From the NCBI GenBank assembly GCA_029779645.1, contig JAKPAC010000026.1, positions 1 through 51,188 on the forward strand: 51,188 nt of DNA. Direction: 5' to 3'. The position numbers were made by a program, and so were the translations under genes. The notes beneath the pieces were generated by a model. That model saw nothing but the letters and a program-made list of their open reading frames with translations. It ran no database searches and was not told the DNA's origin. Positions 1 to 8,831 of this stretch are shown piece after piece; within the stretch, counting starts at the first letter, position 1, and each line of letters begins with the position of its first letter. Source of the stretch: Actinomycetes bacterium. Lineage in GTDB: Bacteria; Actinomycetota; Actinomycetes; Actinomycetales; Microbacteriaceae.

Positions 1-1
1 G

Positions 2-154
2 CTCTGGATCACTCCCGATGCCGAACGAGCGCGCAAACTCCGGACCGCGATTCGGAAAGAGCCCGACCTTCCAGTCGACCTCTTCACCATCTGCGCGGAA
101 GCCGACGCGCTCCCCGCCCTGCAGAGCTTCCTCTCTCCATCAACCACCAACTGA
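2..154 (+). CDS. C-terminal fragment, possible replication-relaxation family protein
   Basis: The window opens inside this reading frame; only the last 50 residues are present (starting LWITPDAERARKLR and ending PSTTN before TGA at 152). A tail with an L-W-I-T/D-x-E-R segment followed by a helical A-R-K-L-R-x-A-I-R stretch resembles the C-terminus of actinobacterial Replic_Relax-type plasmid or conjugative-element proteins. The resemblance is from memory of the family and rests on a short tail, so the assignment is weak. It is the first gene of a plus-strand run that ends in a serine recombinase, which fits a mobile element. The next start codon follows 13 nt later, so the genes are probably co-transcribed. 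Confidence 0.4.
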   Translation, partial: LWITPDAERARKLRTAIRKEPDLPVDLFTICAEADALPALQSFLSPSTTN

Positions 155-167
155 AAGGACCAACTCC

Positions 168-257
168 ATGTTCATGGGCCCCGACTGCCTCAAGCGGTTC
201 ACCACGAAGCGAGCCTGGCTCGACCACATGTACCGCTGCACGGCGCCGAAGCGCTGA
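168..257 (+). CDS. 29-residue zinc-finger-like microprotein
   Basis: The ATG at 168 is preceded by GAAAGGA (153-159) at good Shine-Dalgarno spacing and encodes MFMGPDCLKRFTTKRAWLDH followed by MYRCTAPKR. The spacing C-x3-F-x8-H-x3-C is that of a C2HC zinc knuckle, but the first Cys of the usual C-x2-C pair is replaced by Gly4, so the site would lack one ligand unless another residue substitutes. The gene sits between the element's left fragment and the 301-621 gene, on the same strand. Function is unknown; DNA binding or a protein-protein role is only a guess. The good ribosome-binding site is the main argument that it is real. Confidence 0.45.
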   Translation: MFMGPDCLKRFTTKRAWLDHMYRCTAPKR

Positions 258-300
258 CACGCTCCGGGGCCCAAACCAATCTCAAGAAAGGAGGTTCATT

Positions 301-621
301 ATGACCATCCCAACAACACAGACTTCACTCCCCCTAGACACCACACTCCCGGCCTCGCTCGACCAGGCCGACACCGCGCTCCGCATCCTCGACGACTGGA
401 GCGAAGGCGACAACAGAGTCGCCGACGAAGGCATCGCCCGACTCCTCGCCGCCACCTTGCACGACGGACCAGGCAGTGCGCTTGAACACTTCGCCAACAC
501 CGGTGAACTCGACGCTGAGACCGCCCTCCGCGAGCTCGGCGAGGTCACCGTGCCCCTCGAACGCGAGGGCTGGGTCGACGCACTGGGCCGCTACATCATC
601 AACGGAGGACGCCGATCATGA
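301..621 (+). CDS. Hypothetical mobile-element protein, 106 aa
   Basis: A strong AAAGGAGG site (286-293) lies 7 nt before the ATG. The product is acidic and helical, without membrane segments or Cys. It has no motif I recognise. Its TGA overlaps the ATG of the following ArdA-like gene in an ATGA junction (618-621), so the two are translationally coupled and probably work together or are at least made in fixed ratio. Location inside the integrated element suggests an accessory transfer or host-interaction role, but the sequence alone does not show it. Confidence 0.7.
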   Translation: MTIPTTQTSLPLDTTLPASLDQADTALRILDDWSEGDNRVADEGIARLLAATLHDGPGSALEHFANTGELDAETALRELGEVTVPLEREGWVDALGRYIINGGRRS

Positions 622-1445
622 GCGAGCTTCAGCCCACCCCACAAGGCCCTGAGGCGCGGCCCGCGCCGAACAGAGAGACGCCGGACTGGCGCCGTCTGAT
701 CGTGACGCGCGACCGCTTCCTTGAGCACATCGCGAACGGCATTGCGGAAGCGACCGCCAAGCAAACCGAGATCGATCAAGCTACGGCACGCTGCATCGCC
801 CACGTCCTGGGTCGCGCCTATGGCCGCGAAAGCGCTCTGGCTGGATTCGGCCGCAACGGTGAAGGACACTATCTGTCCTTGCGCGACGAGTACCTCGATC
901 TCTACGGGGACGAGCAAGCTGACCCGGTCGTCAAAGAGATGATCGATTGGTTGGGCACCTACCTTGTCCAGCAAGAGGGCACCGGCTCCGGGCGCCGCTT
1001 CATGAACGAGCACGTTCCGCCGAAGCTCGAGCAGCTGCTCGTCCGCACGAGCGTGCCGGTTGCAGGTCAGCGCTTCATAGTGAACGTCCCGGCGAACTGG
1101 CATAGCGGCCACGAGGACGAGCTCATCGAGCTGCTGACTACGCTGCAGCTCCCAGAAGACGAAGCGCTGCAAGCGTTCCTGGCGCTACCCGATGTCAACG
1201 TCGGGACCGACGACATCATGGAGAGCTTTCATGAAGCCTTCGCCGGGACATACCAAAGCGAGGAAGCAGCGCTACGCGCCCTCAGCCCGCTCGAGGACTG
1301 GGAGAACAGCCTTGCTGACTGGTGCATCGACAACGGTGTCGAACCCGAAGCACTCGATTGGAACTACGAGCCGCTCATGGCTCGGCTCCGCGATATCTAC
1401 GACGTCGTCGAAGGAAAGGAGGTGCTCCATGTCTTCGTCAAGTAG
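618..1445 (+). CDS. ArdA-like antirestriction candidate, 275 aa
   Basis: The start overlaps the upstream stop (ATGA). The C-terminal third (about residues 195-275) has an ESFHEAFAGTYQSEEAALR segment followed by acidic helices. This matches the look of ArdA antirestriction domains, which carry an E-(A/S)-F-x-x-A-Y-x-G-x-(Y/W)-x-S-x-E-E core and are acidic DNA mimics that occupy type I restriction enzymes. The N-terminal 190 residues have no motif I know, and the protein is longer than single-domain ArdA (about 165 residues). Antirestriction genes are common cargo of conjugative elements, which fits the position upstream of an integrase. The antirestriction function is inferred, not shown. Confidence 0.6.
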   Translation: MSELQPTPQGPEARPAPNRETPDWRRLIVTRDRFLEHIANGIAEATAKQTEIDQATARCIAHVLGRAYGRESALAGFGRNGEGHYLSLRDEYLDLYGDEQADPVVKEMIDWLGTYLVQQEGTGSGRRFMNEHVPPKLEQLLVRTSVPVAGQRFIVNVPANWHSGHEDELIELLTTLQLPEDEALQAFLALPDVNVGTDDIMESFHEAFAGTYQSEEAALRALSPLEDWENSLADWCIDNGVEPEALDWNYEPLMARLRDIYDVVEGKEVLHVFVK

Positions 1446-1761
1446 CACCGACAAGCGCCCCGCCGGCAATCACCGTGTCCCCCGCAAGGGCGGCCGAACG
1501 CTCAAGATGCGTCTCATCAGGATCGAGTCCGATCGCCGGGAGCAGATCGACTTGCACTATCTAGGCCAGGCACTGCTGCGCCTCGCCCAAGAGCAGTACG
1601 ACCTGGAGCGTGGGCCGAACCGTCCCGCCACCTCCGTCCTCGAAACCGCCGCAGCGCGGCCCCACGCGGCCCACGTCGGCCCAAACGCGGCGCGTGGGGG
1701 CACGGCCCCGAACTCGGCCCTACACGCGCACACAGCCCCGCGCGCAGCGACGACGGGGTAG
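1429..1761 (+). CDS. Small basic hypothetical protein of the mobile element, 110 aa
   Basis: GGAAAGGAGG (1413-1422) lies 6 nt before the ATG at 1429, so the gene starts inside the end of the ArdA-like gene (17-nt overlap). The N-terminal half is basic (KRPAGNHRVPRKGGRTLKMR) with a predicted helix from about residue 40 to 60. The C-terminal 45 residues are low-complexity Ala/His/Thr/Arg. No known domain is recognised. A basic N-terminus just upstream of a recombinase could suit a nucleic-acid-binding or directionality role, but this is only positional reasoning. The Ala-rich tail may be degenerate. Confidence 0.5.
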   Translation: MSSSSSTDKRPAGNHRVPRKGGRTLKMRLIRIESDRREQIDLHYLGQALLRLAQEQYDLERGPNRPATSVLETAAARPHAAHVGPNAARGGTAPNSALHAHTAPRAATTG

Positions 1762-1806
1762 TGCGCGACAGCCAGATCACTGAGCACTCGAACGATGGAG
1801 GATGCG

Positions 1807-3730
1807 ATGAAAAGTCCCGATAATCACGGTCATTTCTACAACAGCAACCCACCCCCGGAGGAGCCCCTGGAAGTAGGCCGGAGCGCCGTTTCAGGACTGG
1901 ACTTCCAGCCCGATCGGAGGGTAAATGCGGAGGACCTAAACGAAGGGAGCCCCATTATGACGCCACCAAACCCAGGACTCGCGAGTCCCGAAGCTTCTGT
2001 CAACTCACTGGACGGACTCGAACACCTGTGGAAGACCCCGGCCGCGCGCGCGGCCGAGGATGCGCCAGTCAAGGTCGCGCAAGCAGTCATCTATCTGCGT
2101 GTGTCGACACCACGCCAGCTGCATACCGCAGCCGACCTCGACGAGGACGGAAACAGTATCGCCACCCAGAGGGTCGAGACTATGCGCAAGGTTCGCGAGC
2201 TGGGCGTGCCCGTCGCGAAAGAGTTCATCGAGCCGGGCCAGTCTGCCCAGACCATCGCGAAGCGTACGGAGTTCAAGAAGCTCCTGCGCTACGTCGATGA
2301 GCACCCTGAAGTTAAGTACGTCGTCATCTACATGCGCAGCCGCGTGTTCCGAAACTTCACCGACGCCGCCATCACGAAGCGACAGCTCCTGGAGAAGGGC
2401 GTCCGCCTGATCTCCGCCAAGGAGGAGTTCGGAGAGGGCTACATGGCCGACGCCATGGAAGCCATCACCGACATCATGAACGAAGTCCAAGTCCGTATGA
2501 ACGGCGAGGACGTCAAGGTCAAGATGGCGCACAAGGTCGAACAGGGCGGGTCGGTCGGCCGCGCCAAGCTTGGCTATCTGAACGTCCGGAAGGACTACGG
2601 CGGTCGCCTCGTCAATACGATCGATGTCGATCCGGAGCGTGCCCCGCTCATCGCGTGGGCGTTCGAACAGTACGCCACTGGGCGCTACTCGATAGCGCGA
2701 CTGCAGCGGCTCCTTGAGGCTCAGGGGTTGCAGACACGACCGTCTCCGAGCAACTCGGCAAAGACGGTCAGCACGAGCCGCCTCGCAACCATCCTGCGCG
2801 ATCCGTACTACACGGGCATCAACCGCTACAAGGGCGAGCTCTACGTCGGACGCCACGAGCCGCTGATATCGAAGGAGACCTTCCTGAAGGTGCAAGCGGT
2901 GCTCGACTCCCGAAAGCGAGACGGCACACGAGACATCGTCCACTTCCACTATCTGAAGGGAATGTTGTTCTGCGGTGAGTGCCGCGATGCTGGCCGCACC
3001 AGTCGCCTCCTGTACTCCCAGAACACTGGGCGTGGCGGGACATACGAGTACCTCATCTGCGCCGCGCACCAACGGCAGCTGTGCTCCATGGTGAACGTGC
3101 GGGTCGAGCAGATCGAGGCAGCTATCGTCCCGAAGGTGTCGGAAGAGCGCCTCTCCGAGGACGTGCTCACGGGCATGCAGGCGGCTGTAGACGCCTCCGT
3201 GGCGAACATCCTCGCGCAGGACCGCGACACGAAGGCGCAGCTCAAGAAGCAGCTCGACAAGCTTGAAGCCCAAGAAGAACGGCTCATCGAGCTGGCCGCG
3301 ACCGGGGCCCTCCCGATGACCAAGATCCGCGCGCGGATCGAGAAGACCGCGATGCAACGAGCGGAAGTCGAGGAGCGACTCGAGTTCACGGTCGACCGGC
3401 TTCAGTACACGGCGGACAGTGTGTCGAGCTTCCTGAAGCTCTTGGTCGACCCCGGTACCCTCTACGCCAAGGCCTCCGACGCCGTCCGACGCGATCTCCT
3501 GACCGCGTACTTCAACCGACTCGTCGTCTACGTCACCGACGACGGCATCAAGATCGAATCTGAGCGTCACACCGCGAACTCGCGCATCCGCGAGATCCAC
3601 GGTCGAGTCGAAATGGCACGTCAGAACGATGCATCAGAGCAAAACAAAACTCCCCGCTCACGAGCGGGGAGTTCGGTTTCAGTCTCAAACAAGATCAGTT
3701 CATTTGACCAGGGTTTGAGTAACTTCAATC
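1807..3730 (+). CDS. Large serine recombinase (integrase), 3' end open
   Basis: Site-specific recombinase of the large serine family. Counting from the ATG at 1807 (GGAGG 5 nt upstream), the catalytic domain starts near residue 90, with YLRVS at 96-100 (Ser100 nucleophile). A Recombinase domain follows, with GRAKLGYL, VDPERAPLI and RDPYYTG motifs. A zinc ribbon uses Cys389, Cys392, Cys418 and Cys426, and a coiled coil covers about 450-560. An alternative ATG at 1957 also has a good ribosome-binding site (AAGGGAG) and would remove a 50-residue leader. The recognisable protein ends near 3645, but no in-frame stop occurs before the tRNA-Gln gene and the frame stays open to 5670. The end given here is the tRNA boundary, not a real stop. 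Integration at the tRNA 3' end probably separated the gene from its own stop codon. Confidence 0.85.
3648..3673 (-). terminator. Rho-independent terminator of tRNA-Gln
   Basis: A 12-bp perfect inverted repeat (AACTCCCCGCTC / GAGCGGGGAGTT) with a 2-nt centre. On the minus strand it is followed by TTTTGTTTTG, so it terminates transcripts coming from gltX/tRNA-Gln. It lies 58 nt beyond the encoded CCA and inside the 3' end of the recombinase frame, so the element apparently supplies the tRNA's terminator. Confidence 0.85.
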
Positions 3731-3805
3731 TGGCTGGGGTACCTGGACTCGAACCAAGAACAACGGAACCAGAAACCGCCGTGTTGCCAATTACACCATA
3801 CCCCA
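3731..3805 (-). tRNA. tRNA-Gln (CTG anticodon), CCA encoded
   Basis: On the minus strand the cloverleaf begins TGGGGTA and pairs with TACCCCA, followed by G73 and an encoded CCA at 3731-3733. The D arm contains GGTGTAATTGGCAACAC, the anticodon loop is TTCTGGT (anticodon CTG), and the T arm contains GGTTCGAGTCC. It is 86 nt downstream of gltX in the same direction. In actinobacteria, which lack GlnRS, tRNA-Gln is first charged with glutamate by GluRS and then amidated by GatCAB, so the pairing is functionally sensible. Its 3' end is the likely attachment site of the adjacent element. Confidence 0.95.
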
Positions 3806-3891
3806 ATGGTTCGAACCGAAGCCCGTACCAAGGTACAACCTTACCCGAGCCGGCGACGAAGCGCCAATCGAGCGCTGGCCCGGCGCGTCCG

Positions 3892-5424
3892 CTACGCGGC
3901 CAGGCGACCCGAGAGCGCGTCGAGTCGCGCGATGGTGACCTGCTTGCCCAGCAGCTCCATCGACTCGAACAGCGGCGGCGACACTCGACGTCCGCTGAGC
4001 GCGACGCGCAGCGGGCCGTAGGCCACGCGGGGCTTGAGCCCGAGACCCTCGATGAGCGCCTCCGCCAGGGCGGCCCGCACGGCCTCGGTGGTGAACTCCG
4101 ACTCGGGGATCAGCTCGAGCGCGCCGAGCGAGGCGGCGAGCACCTCGCCGGCGTTCGCGGGCAGCGAGCCGAGGGCGTCGTCCTCGAAGGTGACGCCGGC
4201 GTCGCCGAGGAACAGGAAGCCGAGCATGCCCGGCGCCTCCCCCAGCAGGCCGATGCGCTCGTGGATGAGCGGTGCCGCGCGCTCGATGAGCTCGAGCTCC
4301 GCCGCGGTGGGCTCGGCGCCGATGACGCCGGCCGCCGTGAGGTAGGGCACGATGCGCGAAGCGAAGTCCGCGGCATCCAGCATGCGAATGTGGTCGCCGT
4401 TGATCGAGTCGGCCTTCTTCTGGTCGAAGCGGGCCGGGTTCGGGTTCACGTCCTCGACGTCGAACGCGGCGACGAACTCGTCGAGCGAGAAGACGTCGCG
4501 GTCGGCGGCGATCGACCAGCCGAGCAGGGCGAGGTAGTTCAGCAGGCCCTCGGGGATGAAGCCCTTCTCACGCTGCAGGAAGAGGTCGGCGCGCGGGTCG
4601 CGCTTCGAGAGCTTCTTGTTGCCGTCGCCCAGCACGAGCGGCAGGTGGCCGAAGCGCGGGACGAAGGTCGCGACGCCGATGTCGATGAGCGCGTGGTAGA
4701 GCGCGATCTGCCGGGCGGTCGAGGGCAGGAGGTCTTCGCCGCGGAGCACGTGGGTGATGCCCATGAGCGCGTCATCGACCGGGTTCACGAAGGTGTACAG
4801 CGGGATGCCGTTGGGCCGGACGACGACGAAGTCGACGAACGAGCCCTCGGGGAAGGTGATGTCGCCGCGCACCAGGTCGGTGAACGAGAGGTCGGTGTCG
4901 GGCACCCGAAGGCGCAGCGCGGGCTGGCGGCCCTCCGCGCGGAAGGCGGCCTTCTGCTCGTCGCTGAGGTCGCGGTCGAAGTTGTCGTAGCCGAGCTGCT
5001 TGGCGCGGCCGGATGCTTCGTTGCGAGCGTCGATCTCGTCGGCCGTCGAGTAGCTCTCGTAGAGGTGGCCGGAGGCGACGAGCTGGTCGATCACGCCGCG
5101 GTAGATGTCGTGGCGCTGCGACTGACGGTACGGCGCGTGCGGGCCGCCCTTCTCGACGCCCTCGTCCCAGTCGATGCCGAGCCAGGTGAGCGCGTCGATC
5201 AGCTGCAGGTAGCTCTCCTCGCTGTCGCGCGCCGCGTCGGTGTCTTCGATGCGGAAGATCATCTTGCCGCCGTGGTGGCGCGCGTAGCCCCAGTTGAACA
5301 GGGCCGTGCGCACGAGCCCGACGTGCGGCAGGCCGGTCGGCGAGGGGCAGAACCGCACGCGCACATCGGCGCCCGTGGCGGTGGTGGTGGGATGGGCCGA
5401 AGCCGCGAGCGAGGAATCAGACAT
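3892..5424 (-). CDS. gltX: Glutamyl-tRNA synthetase
   Basis: Class I aminoacyl-tRNA synthetase that charges tRNA-Glu and, in organisms lacking GlnRS, also tRNA-Gln. The HIGH-type motif is SPTGLPHVG (residues 28-36) and the KMSKS-type motif is KLSKR (271-275). The length (510 aa) is usual. I chose the ATG at 5424; a GTG directly before it (5427) is possible but gives no advantage. The protein has a short variable N-terminus before VRVRFCPSP. The gene ends 86 nt before tRNA-Gln on the same strand and could share its transcript. The plus-strand reading frame running across it belongs to the open-ended recombinase frame and is not a gene here. Confidence 0.96.
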   Translation of the reverse strand: MSDSSLAASAHPTTTATGADVRVRFCPSPTGLPHVGLVRTALFNWGYARHHGGKMIFRIEDTDAARDSEESYLQLIDALTWLGIDWDEGVEKGGPHAPYRQSQRHDIYRGVIDQLVASGHLYESYSTADEIDARNEASGRAKQLGYDNFDRDLSDEQKAAFRAEGRQPALRLRVPDTDLSFTDLVRGDITFPEGSFVDFVVVRPNGIPLYTFVNPVDDALMGITHVLRGEDLLPSTARQIALYHALIDIGVATFVPRFGHLPLVLGDGNKKLSKRDPRADLFLQREKGFIPEGLLNYLALLGWSIAADRDVFSLDEFVAAFDVEDVNPNPARFDQKKADSINGDHIRMLDAADFASRIVPYLTAAGVIGAEPTAAELELIERAAPLIHERIGLLGEAPGMLGFLFLGDAGVTFEDDALGSLPANAGEVLAASLGALELIPESEFTTEAVRAALAEALIEGLGLKPRVAYGPLRVALSGRRVSPPLFESMELLGKQVTIARLDALSGRLAA

Positions 5425-5506
5425 CACCGCTCATCCTACCGCCGCCTCGGGGCGCGCCGAGGTCGGCGCAGGGGTCGCCGCCGCGCCGTTGGCCGCCGCG
5501 CGCGGG

Positions 5507-6796
5507 TCAGGCCTTCGACGAGGCGAGCGCCCGCGGCATCCGCGCCATCGGCGAGCACGCCACGACGACCGCGACGATGCCGAGTGCGATCAGCGCAAGC
5601 CCGGCGAAGCCGACCCAGCCGAGCACGACGCCCGCCAGCACGGCGCCGGTGGCCGCGACGAGGCTCATGATGAGGTCGCTGCGACCCTGACGCCTGGTGC
5701 GCAGCTCCTCGGCCGACGCCTCGGTCAGCAGGGTCGAGCCCGCGACGGTCGACGCGCTCCAGCCGAGGCCGAGCAGCACGAGCGCGACCGTGACGGCCGT
5801 GGTGCTCCCCTGCCCCAGCGCCGCCGTGAGCAGTGCGGCGACGAGGATGGCCTGCCCCAGCAGGACGGTGGGCACGCGGCCGAGCTTGTCGGCCAGGATG
5901 CCGAACACGGGCGAGAGCGCGTACATGCCGGCGATGTGCAGGCTGATCGTGAAGCCGATCACCGTCACCGTCGCCGCGTCGTTCGTGCCGCCCATGATGT
6001 GCATGAGGTGCACCGGGGTCATCGCCATCACGGCGACCATGACGCCGTGGGCGCCCGCGATCGCGATGATCGCGTAGATGGCGGCGCGGGGTCGGTCGGC
6101 GGCGGCGATGACGTTCTTGCCCCGGCGCAGCGCGGCGGCGGCGACGCGAACCGCGAGCAGGAGCGGGTCCGGACGCAGCGCGAAGAAGTACAGCGCGACG
6201 CCGAGCAGTTGCGCCATGACGGTGAAGAGGTAGGGCCCGGTGAGCGGGGGCATCCCGATCCATTCGCCGAGCGCCTCGCCGGGGCCCACCAGGTTCGGGC
6301 CCAGCACGGCACCGACAGTCGTCGCCCACACCACGATCGAGAGATCGCGACCGCGCGTGCGGTCGGTCGCCAGATCGGTCGCCGCGAAGCGCGACTGCAG
6401 GTTGGCCGACTGCCCCGTGCCGACCAGGATGAACCCGGCCAGCAGCAGCGGGAAGCTCCAGACCGCGACCGCGCCGATCACGACGGCGACGCCCACGAGC
6501 GCGAGCAGCATGCCGATCGTCAGCGCGATGCGGCGACCGAATCGCTGTGCCGTGCGGGCGAGCGGCACGGCGAAGATCGCGGTGCCCAGCGTGATCGACG
6601 CGGTGGCGAGTCCCGAGAGCGAGTCCTGGCCCGAGAGCTCGCGGGCGAGGATTGCGCCGAGCGAGATCGTCGCGCCGAATGCGAGCCCGCCGAGCACCTG
6701 CCCGGCGCTGAGCACGCCGACGGTGCGCCGCTGCACGCGCGCGAGCGCGGCGTCGTCGAACTCCTCGACCGTCTCGGCCACGGTGTCGCCGCTCAC
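5507..6796 (-). CDS. MFS transporter
   Basis: Twelve-helix major facilitator superfamily protein of 429 residues. The loop 2-3 signature is degenerate (ARTAQRFGRRIA), and hydrophobic segments recur through the protein, for example in the GAVLAGVVLGWVGFAGLAL region near the C-terminus. The GTG start at 6796 overlaps the stop of the FAA-hydrolase gene (GTGA), so the genes are translationally coupled. A longer reading upstream lacks membrane character and is antisense-like. The substrate cannot be told. Coupling to an FAA-hydrolase might point to uptake of an aromatic or carboxylate breakdown product, but that is speculation. Confidence 0.85.
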   Translation of the reverse strand: MSGDTVAETVEEFDDAALARVQRRTVGVLSAGQVLGGLAFGATISLGAILARELSGQDSLSGLATASITLGTAIFAVPLARTAQRFGRRIALTIGMLLALVGVAVVIGAVAVWSFPLLLAGFILVGTGQSANLQSRFAATDLATDRTRGRDLSIVVWATTVGAVLGPNLVGPGEALGEWIGMPPLTGPYLFTVMAQLLGVALYFFALRPDPLLLAVRVAAAALRRGKNVIAAADRPRAAIYAIIAIAGAHGVMVAVMAMTPVHLMHIMGGTNDAATVTVIGFTISLHIAGMYALSPVFGILADKLGRVPTVLLGQAILVAALLTAALGQGSTTAVTVALVLLGLGWSASTVAGSTLLTEASAEELRTRRQGRSDLIMSLVAATGAVLAGVVLGWVGFAGLALIALGIVAVVVACSPMARMPRALASSKA

Positions 6797-7557
6797 GCGT
6801 CGCGGGCCGAGTTGCGAAGCACGCCGATGCCGGGGACCTCGATCTCGATCTGGTCGCCCGCCACGAAGGGGCCCACGCCCGCCGGGGTGCCGGTGAGGAT
6901 CACGTCGCCGGGCAGCAGCGTGAACGCCGCCGAGGCGTGCGCGACGATCTCGGCGACCGAGTGCACCATGTCGGCGAGCGGGGCCGACTGCACGACCTCG
7001 TGATTCAGACGGGTCTCGATGCGGCCACCCGCGGGGTCGAACTCGGTCTCGATGAGCGGCCCGAGGGGGCAGAACGTGTCGAAGCCCTTCGCACGCGCCC
7101 ATTGCCCGTCGCGCTGCTGCAGGTCGCGCGCGGTGACGTCGTTCGCGATGGTGTAGCCGAAGATCACCTCGTCGGCCCGCTCGGGCGCGACGTGCTTGGC
7201 GACCGAGCCGATCACGACGGCAAGCTCGCCCTCGAACGAGGTGAACTGCGACTGCTTGGGCCGCACGATCATGTCGCCGGGGCCGATCACCGACGTGTTC
7301 GGCTTGAGGAAGAGCAGCGGCTCGGCGGGGGCCTCGCCGCCCATCTCGGCCGCGTGGTCGTGATAGTTCTTGCCGACCGCCACGATCTTCGAGCGCGGGA
7401 TGACGGGTGCCAGCAGCACCGCGTCGGCGAGCGGCACGCGTTCCCCGGTCGTGTCGAACCCCGCGAACATCGGGTCGCCGTTCAGCACGACGAGCTCGTC
7501 GTCATCGACGATGCCGTAGTGGATGGCGTCGTCGAAGCTGAAGCGCGCGATCTTCAT
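6793..7557 (-). CDS. Fumarylacetoacetate hydrolase family protein
   Basis: 254-residue enzyme of the FAH superfamily, which cleaves or isomerises beta-diketo acids or decarboxylates oxaloacetate. Typical elements are visible: KIVAVGKNYHDHAAEMG, LFLKPNTSVIGPGD, the metal-binding acidic stretch FEGELAVVIG, GYTIANDVTARDLQ with the following KGFDTFCPLGP, and the C-terminal LLPGDVILTGTPAGVGP. The short N-terminal domain is that of bacterial single-domain-type FAH proteins. The start lies 1 nt after the ilvE stop and the end overlaps the MFS gene. The exact substrate is open; annotation as a 2-hydroxyhepta-2,4-diene-dioate isomerase would be over-precise. Confidence 0.9.
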   Translation of the reverse strand: MKIARFSFDDAIHYGIVDDDELVVLNGDPMFAGFDTTGERVPLADAVLLAPVIPRSKIVAVGKNYHDHAAEMGGEAPAEPLLFLKPNTSVIGPGDMIVRPKQSQFTSFEGELAVVIGSVAKHVAPERADEVIFGYTIANDVTARDLQQRDGQWARAKGFDTFCPLGPLIETEFDPAGGRIETRLNHEVVQSAPLADMVHSVAEIVAHASAAFTLLPGDVILTGTPAGVGPFVAGDQIEIEVPGIGVLRNSARDA

Positions 7558-7558
7558 C

Positions 7559-8701
7559 TCAGGCCCCCGCGGGCGCTTCCGCCGACGCCGCGGCGTCGAG
7601 GCGCACGAGCCAGCCGTGCACGTCGGGGATCCGGCCGTACTGAATGTCGGTGAGCTCCTGGCGCAGCGACATCGCGAGGCGGTCCTCGACGTCGGGCATG
7701 GTCAGGGTGAACTCGGCCGACTTCAGCTCGGCGATCGGCGTGATCACGGCGGCCGTGCCGCACGCGAACGCCTCGACGATGCTGCCGTCGGCGACGCCCT
7801 CGCGCCACTCGTCGACCGTCACGGGGCGCTCTTCGACCTTGAGTCCGCGCGCCTTCGCGAGCGTGATCAGGCTGTCGCGGGTGACGCCCTCGAGGATGCT
7901 GCCGTTGATCTCGGGGGTCACCAGCGTGCCGTCGGCCTTGACCAGGAACAGGTTCATGCCGCCGAGCTCTTCGATGCGGTTGCCGTTCTCCGAGTCGAGG
8001 AACAGCACCTGCGCGCAGCCGTGCTCGTAGGCCTCGCTCTGCGGCAGCAGCGAGGCGGCGTAGTTGCCGCCGCACTTCGCGGCGCCCGTGCCGCCGCGAC
8101 CGGCGCGCGCGTACTCGGTCGAGAGCCAGATCGACACGGCGGTGACTCCGCCCTGGAAGTAGGCGCCGGCGGGGCTCGCGATCACGTAGTAGGCCACGCG
8201 CTGCGAGGGCCGCACGCCGAGGAACGACTCGTTCGCGATCATGAAGGGCCGCAGGTAGAGGCTGGTCTCCGGCGCCGACGGCACCCAGGCCCCGTCGATG
8301 GCGACGATCTCGCGCAGCGAGTCGACGAACAGCTCGATGGGCAGCTCGGGCAGCGCCAGGCGGTGCGCGGAGCGCTGCAGGCGGGCGCCGTTGCGCTCGG
8401 GGCGGAAGGTCCAGATCGAGCCGTCGGCGTGACGGTAGGCCTTGACGCCCTCGAAGATCTCCTGGCCGTAGTGCAGGACGCTCGCGGCCGGGTCGAGCAG
8501 CAGCGGCCCGTACGGCTGCACGCGTGCGTCGTGCCATCCCTCGCCCGAGGTCCAGTCGATGGCCACCATGTGATCGGTGAAGGAGAGCCCGAAGCCGGGG
8601 TCGGCGAGGATCGCCTCCCGGTCGGCGTCGCTGACCGCGTCGACGCGCCGCGTGACGGCGAAGGTGGAGGTCGCGGGTGCGCTGGATGCCGATGTGCTCA
8701 T
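7559..8701 (-). CDS. ilvE: Branched-chain amino acid aminotransferase
   Basis: PLP enzyme, fold type IV, catalysing the last step of Leu/Ile/Val synthesis and the first step of their breakdown. At 380 residues it matches the longer BCAT type found in actinobacteria. Visible motifs are FEGVKAYRHADG near residue 85, RPFMIANE, and the PLP lysine in GAAKCGGNYAASL, followed by substrate-site MNLFLV, LEGVTRDS and FACGTAAVITP. It lies downstream of leuB on the same strand after a 130-nt gap that may hold its own promoter, and directly upstream of the FAA-hydrolase gene (1-nt gap). Confidence 0.95.
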   Translation of the reverse strand: MSTSASSAPATSTFAVTRRVDAVSDADREAILADPGFGLSFTDHMVAIDWTSGEGWHDARVQPYGPLLLDPAASVLHYGQEIFEGVKAYRHADGSIWTFRPERNGARLQRSAHRLALPELPIELFVDSLREIVAIDGAWVPSAPETSLYLRPFMIANESFLGVRPSQRVAYYVIASPAGAYFQGGVTAVSIWLSTEYARAGRGGTGAAKCGGNYAASLLPQSEAYEHGCAQVLFLDSENGNRIEELGGMNLFLVKADGTLVTPEINGSILEGVTRDSLITLAKARGLKVEERPVTVDEWREGVADGSIVEAFACGTAAVITPIAELKSAEFTLTMPDVEDRLAMSLRQELTDIQYGRIPDVHGWLVRLDAAASAEAPAGA

Positions 8702-8831
8702 CGTGGGTCCTTCTTCGATTTCTGGATGCCGCGGCCCCGCCGATGCGGGCGGTCAGCGTGCACGGAGATATGGTCAAGCCTACGCCCGACCGGGGATGTG
8801 TTGCTCGGTCCGCTCGCCCGGCGCGGGCTGG

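Noticed and set aside
2005..3600. Long minus-strand open frame (531 codons) opposite the serine recombinase
   Set aside because: No known domain, Leu/Asp/Arg-rich composition typical of antisense frames in GC-rich genes, and the plus strand encodes complete recombinase domains.
1..3730. Second copy of the tRNA-Gln 3' end marking the other attachment site
   Set aside because: I looked for the GGTTCGAGTCCAGGTACCCC segment elsewhere in the window and did not find it; the left end must lie outside.
3731..5670. Continuation of the recombinase frame as a 1291-residue protein
   Set aside because: The extra part is the antisense of tRNA-Gln and gltX and has no protein-like pattern; treated as an open end, not as a real product.
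5294..7003. Plus-strand open frame of 569 codons opposite the MFS and FAA-hydrolase genes
   Set aside because: Arg/Gly/His-rich antisense shadow of recognised genes.
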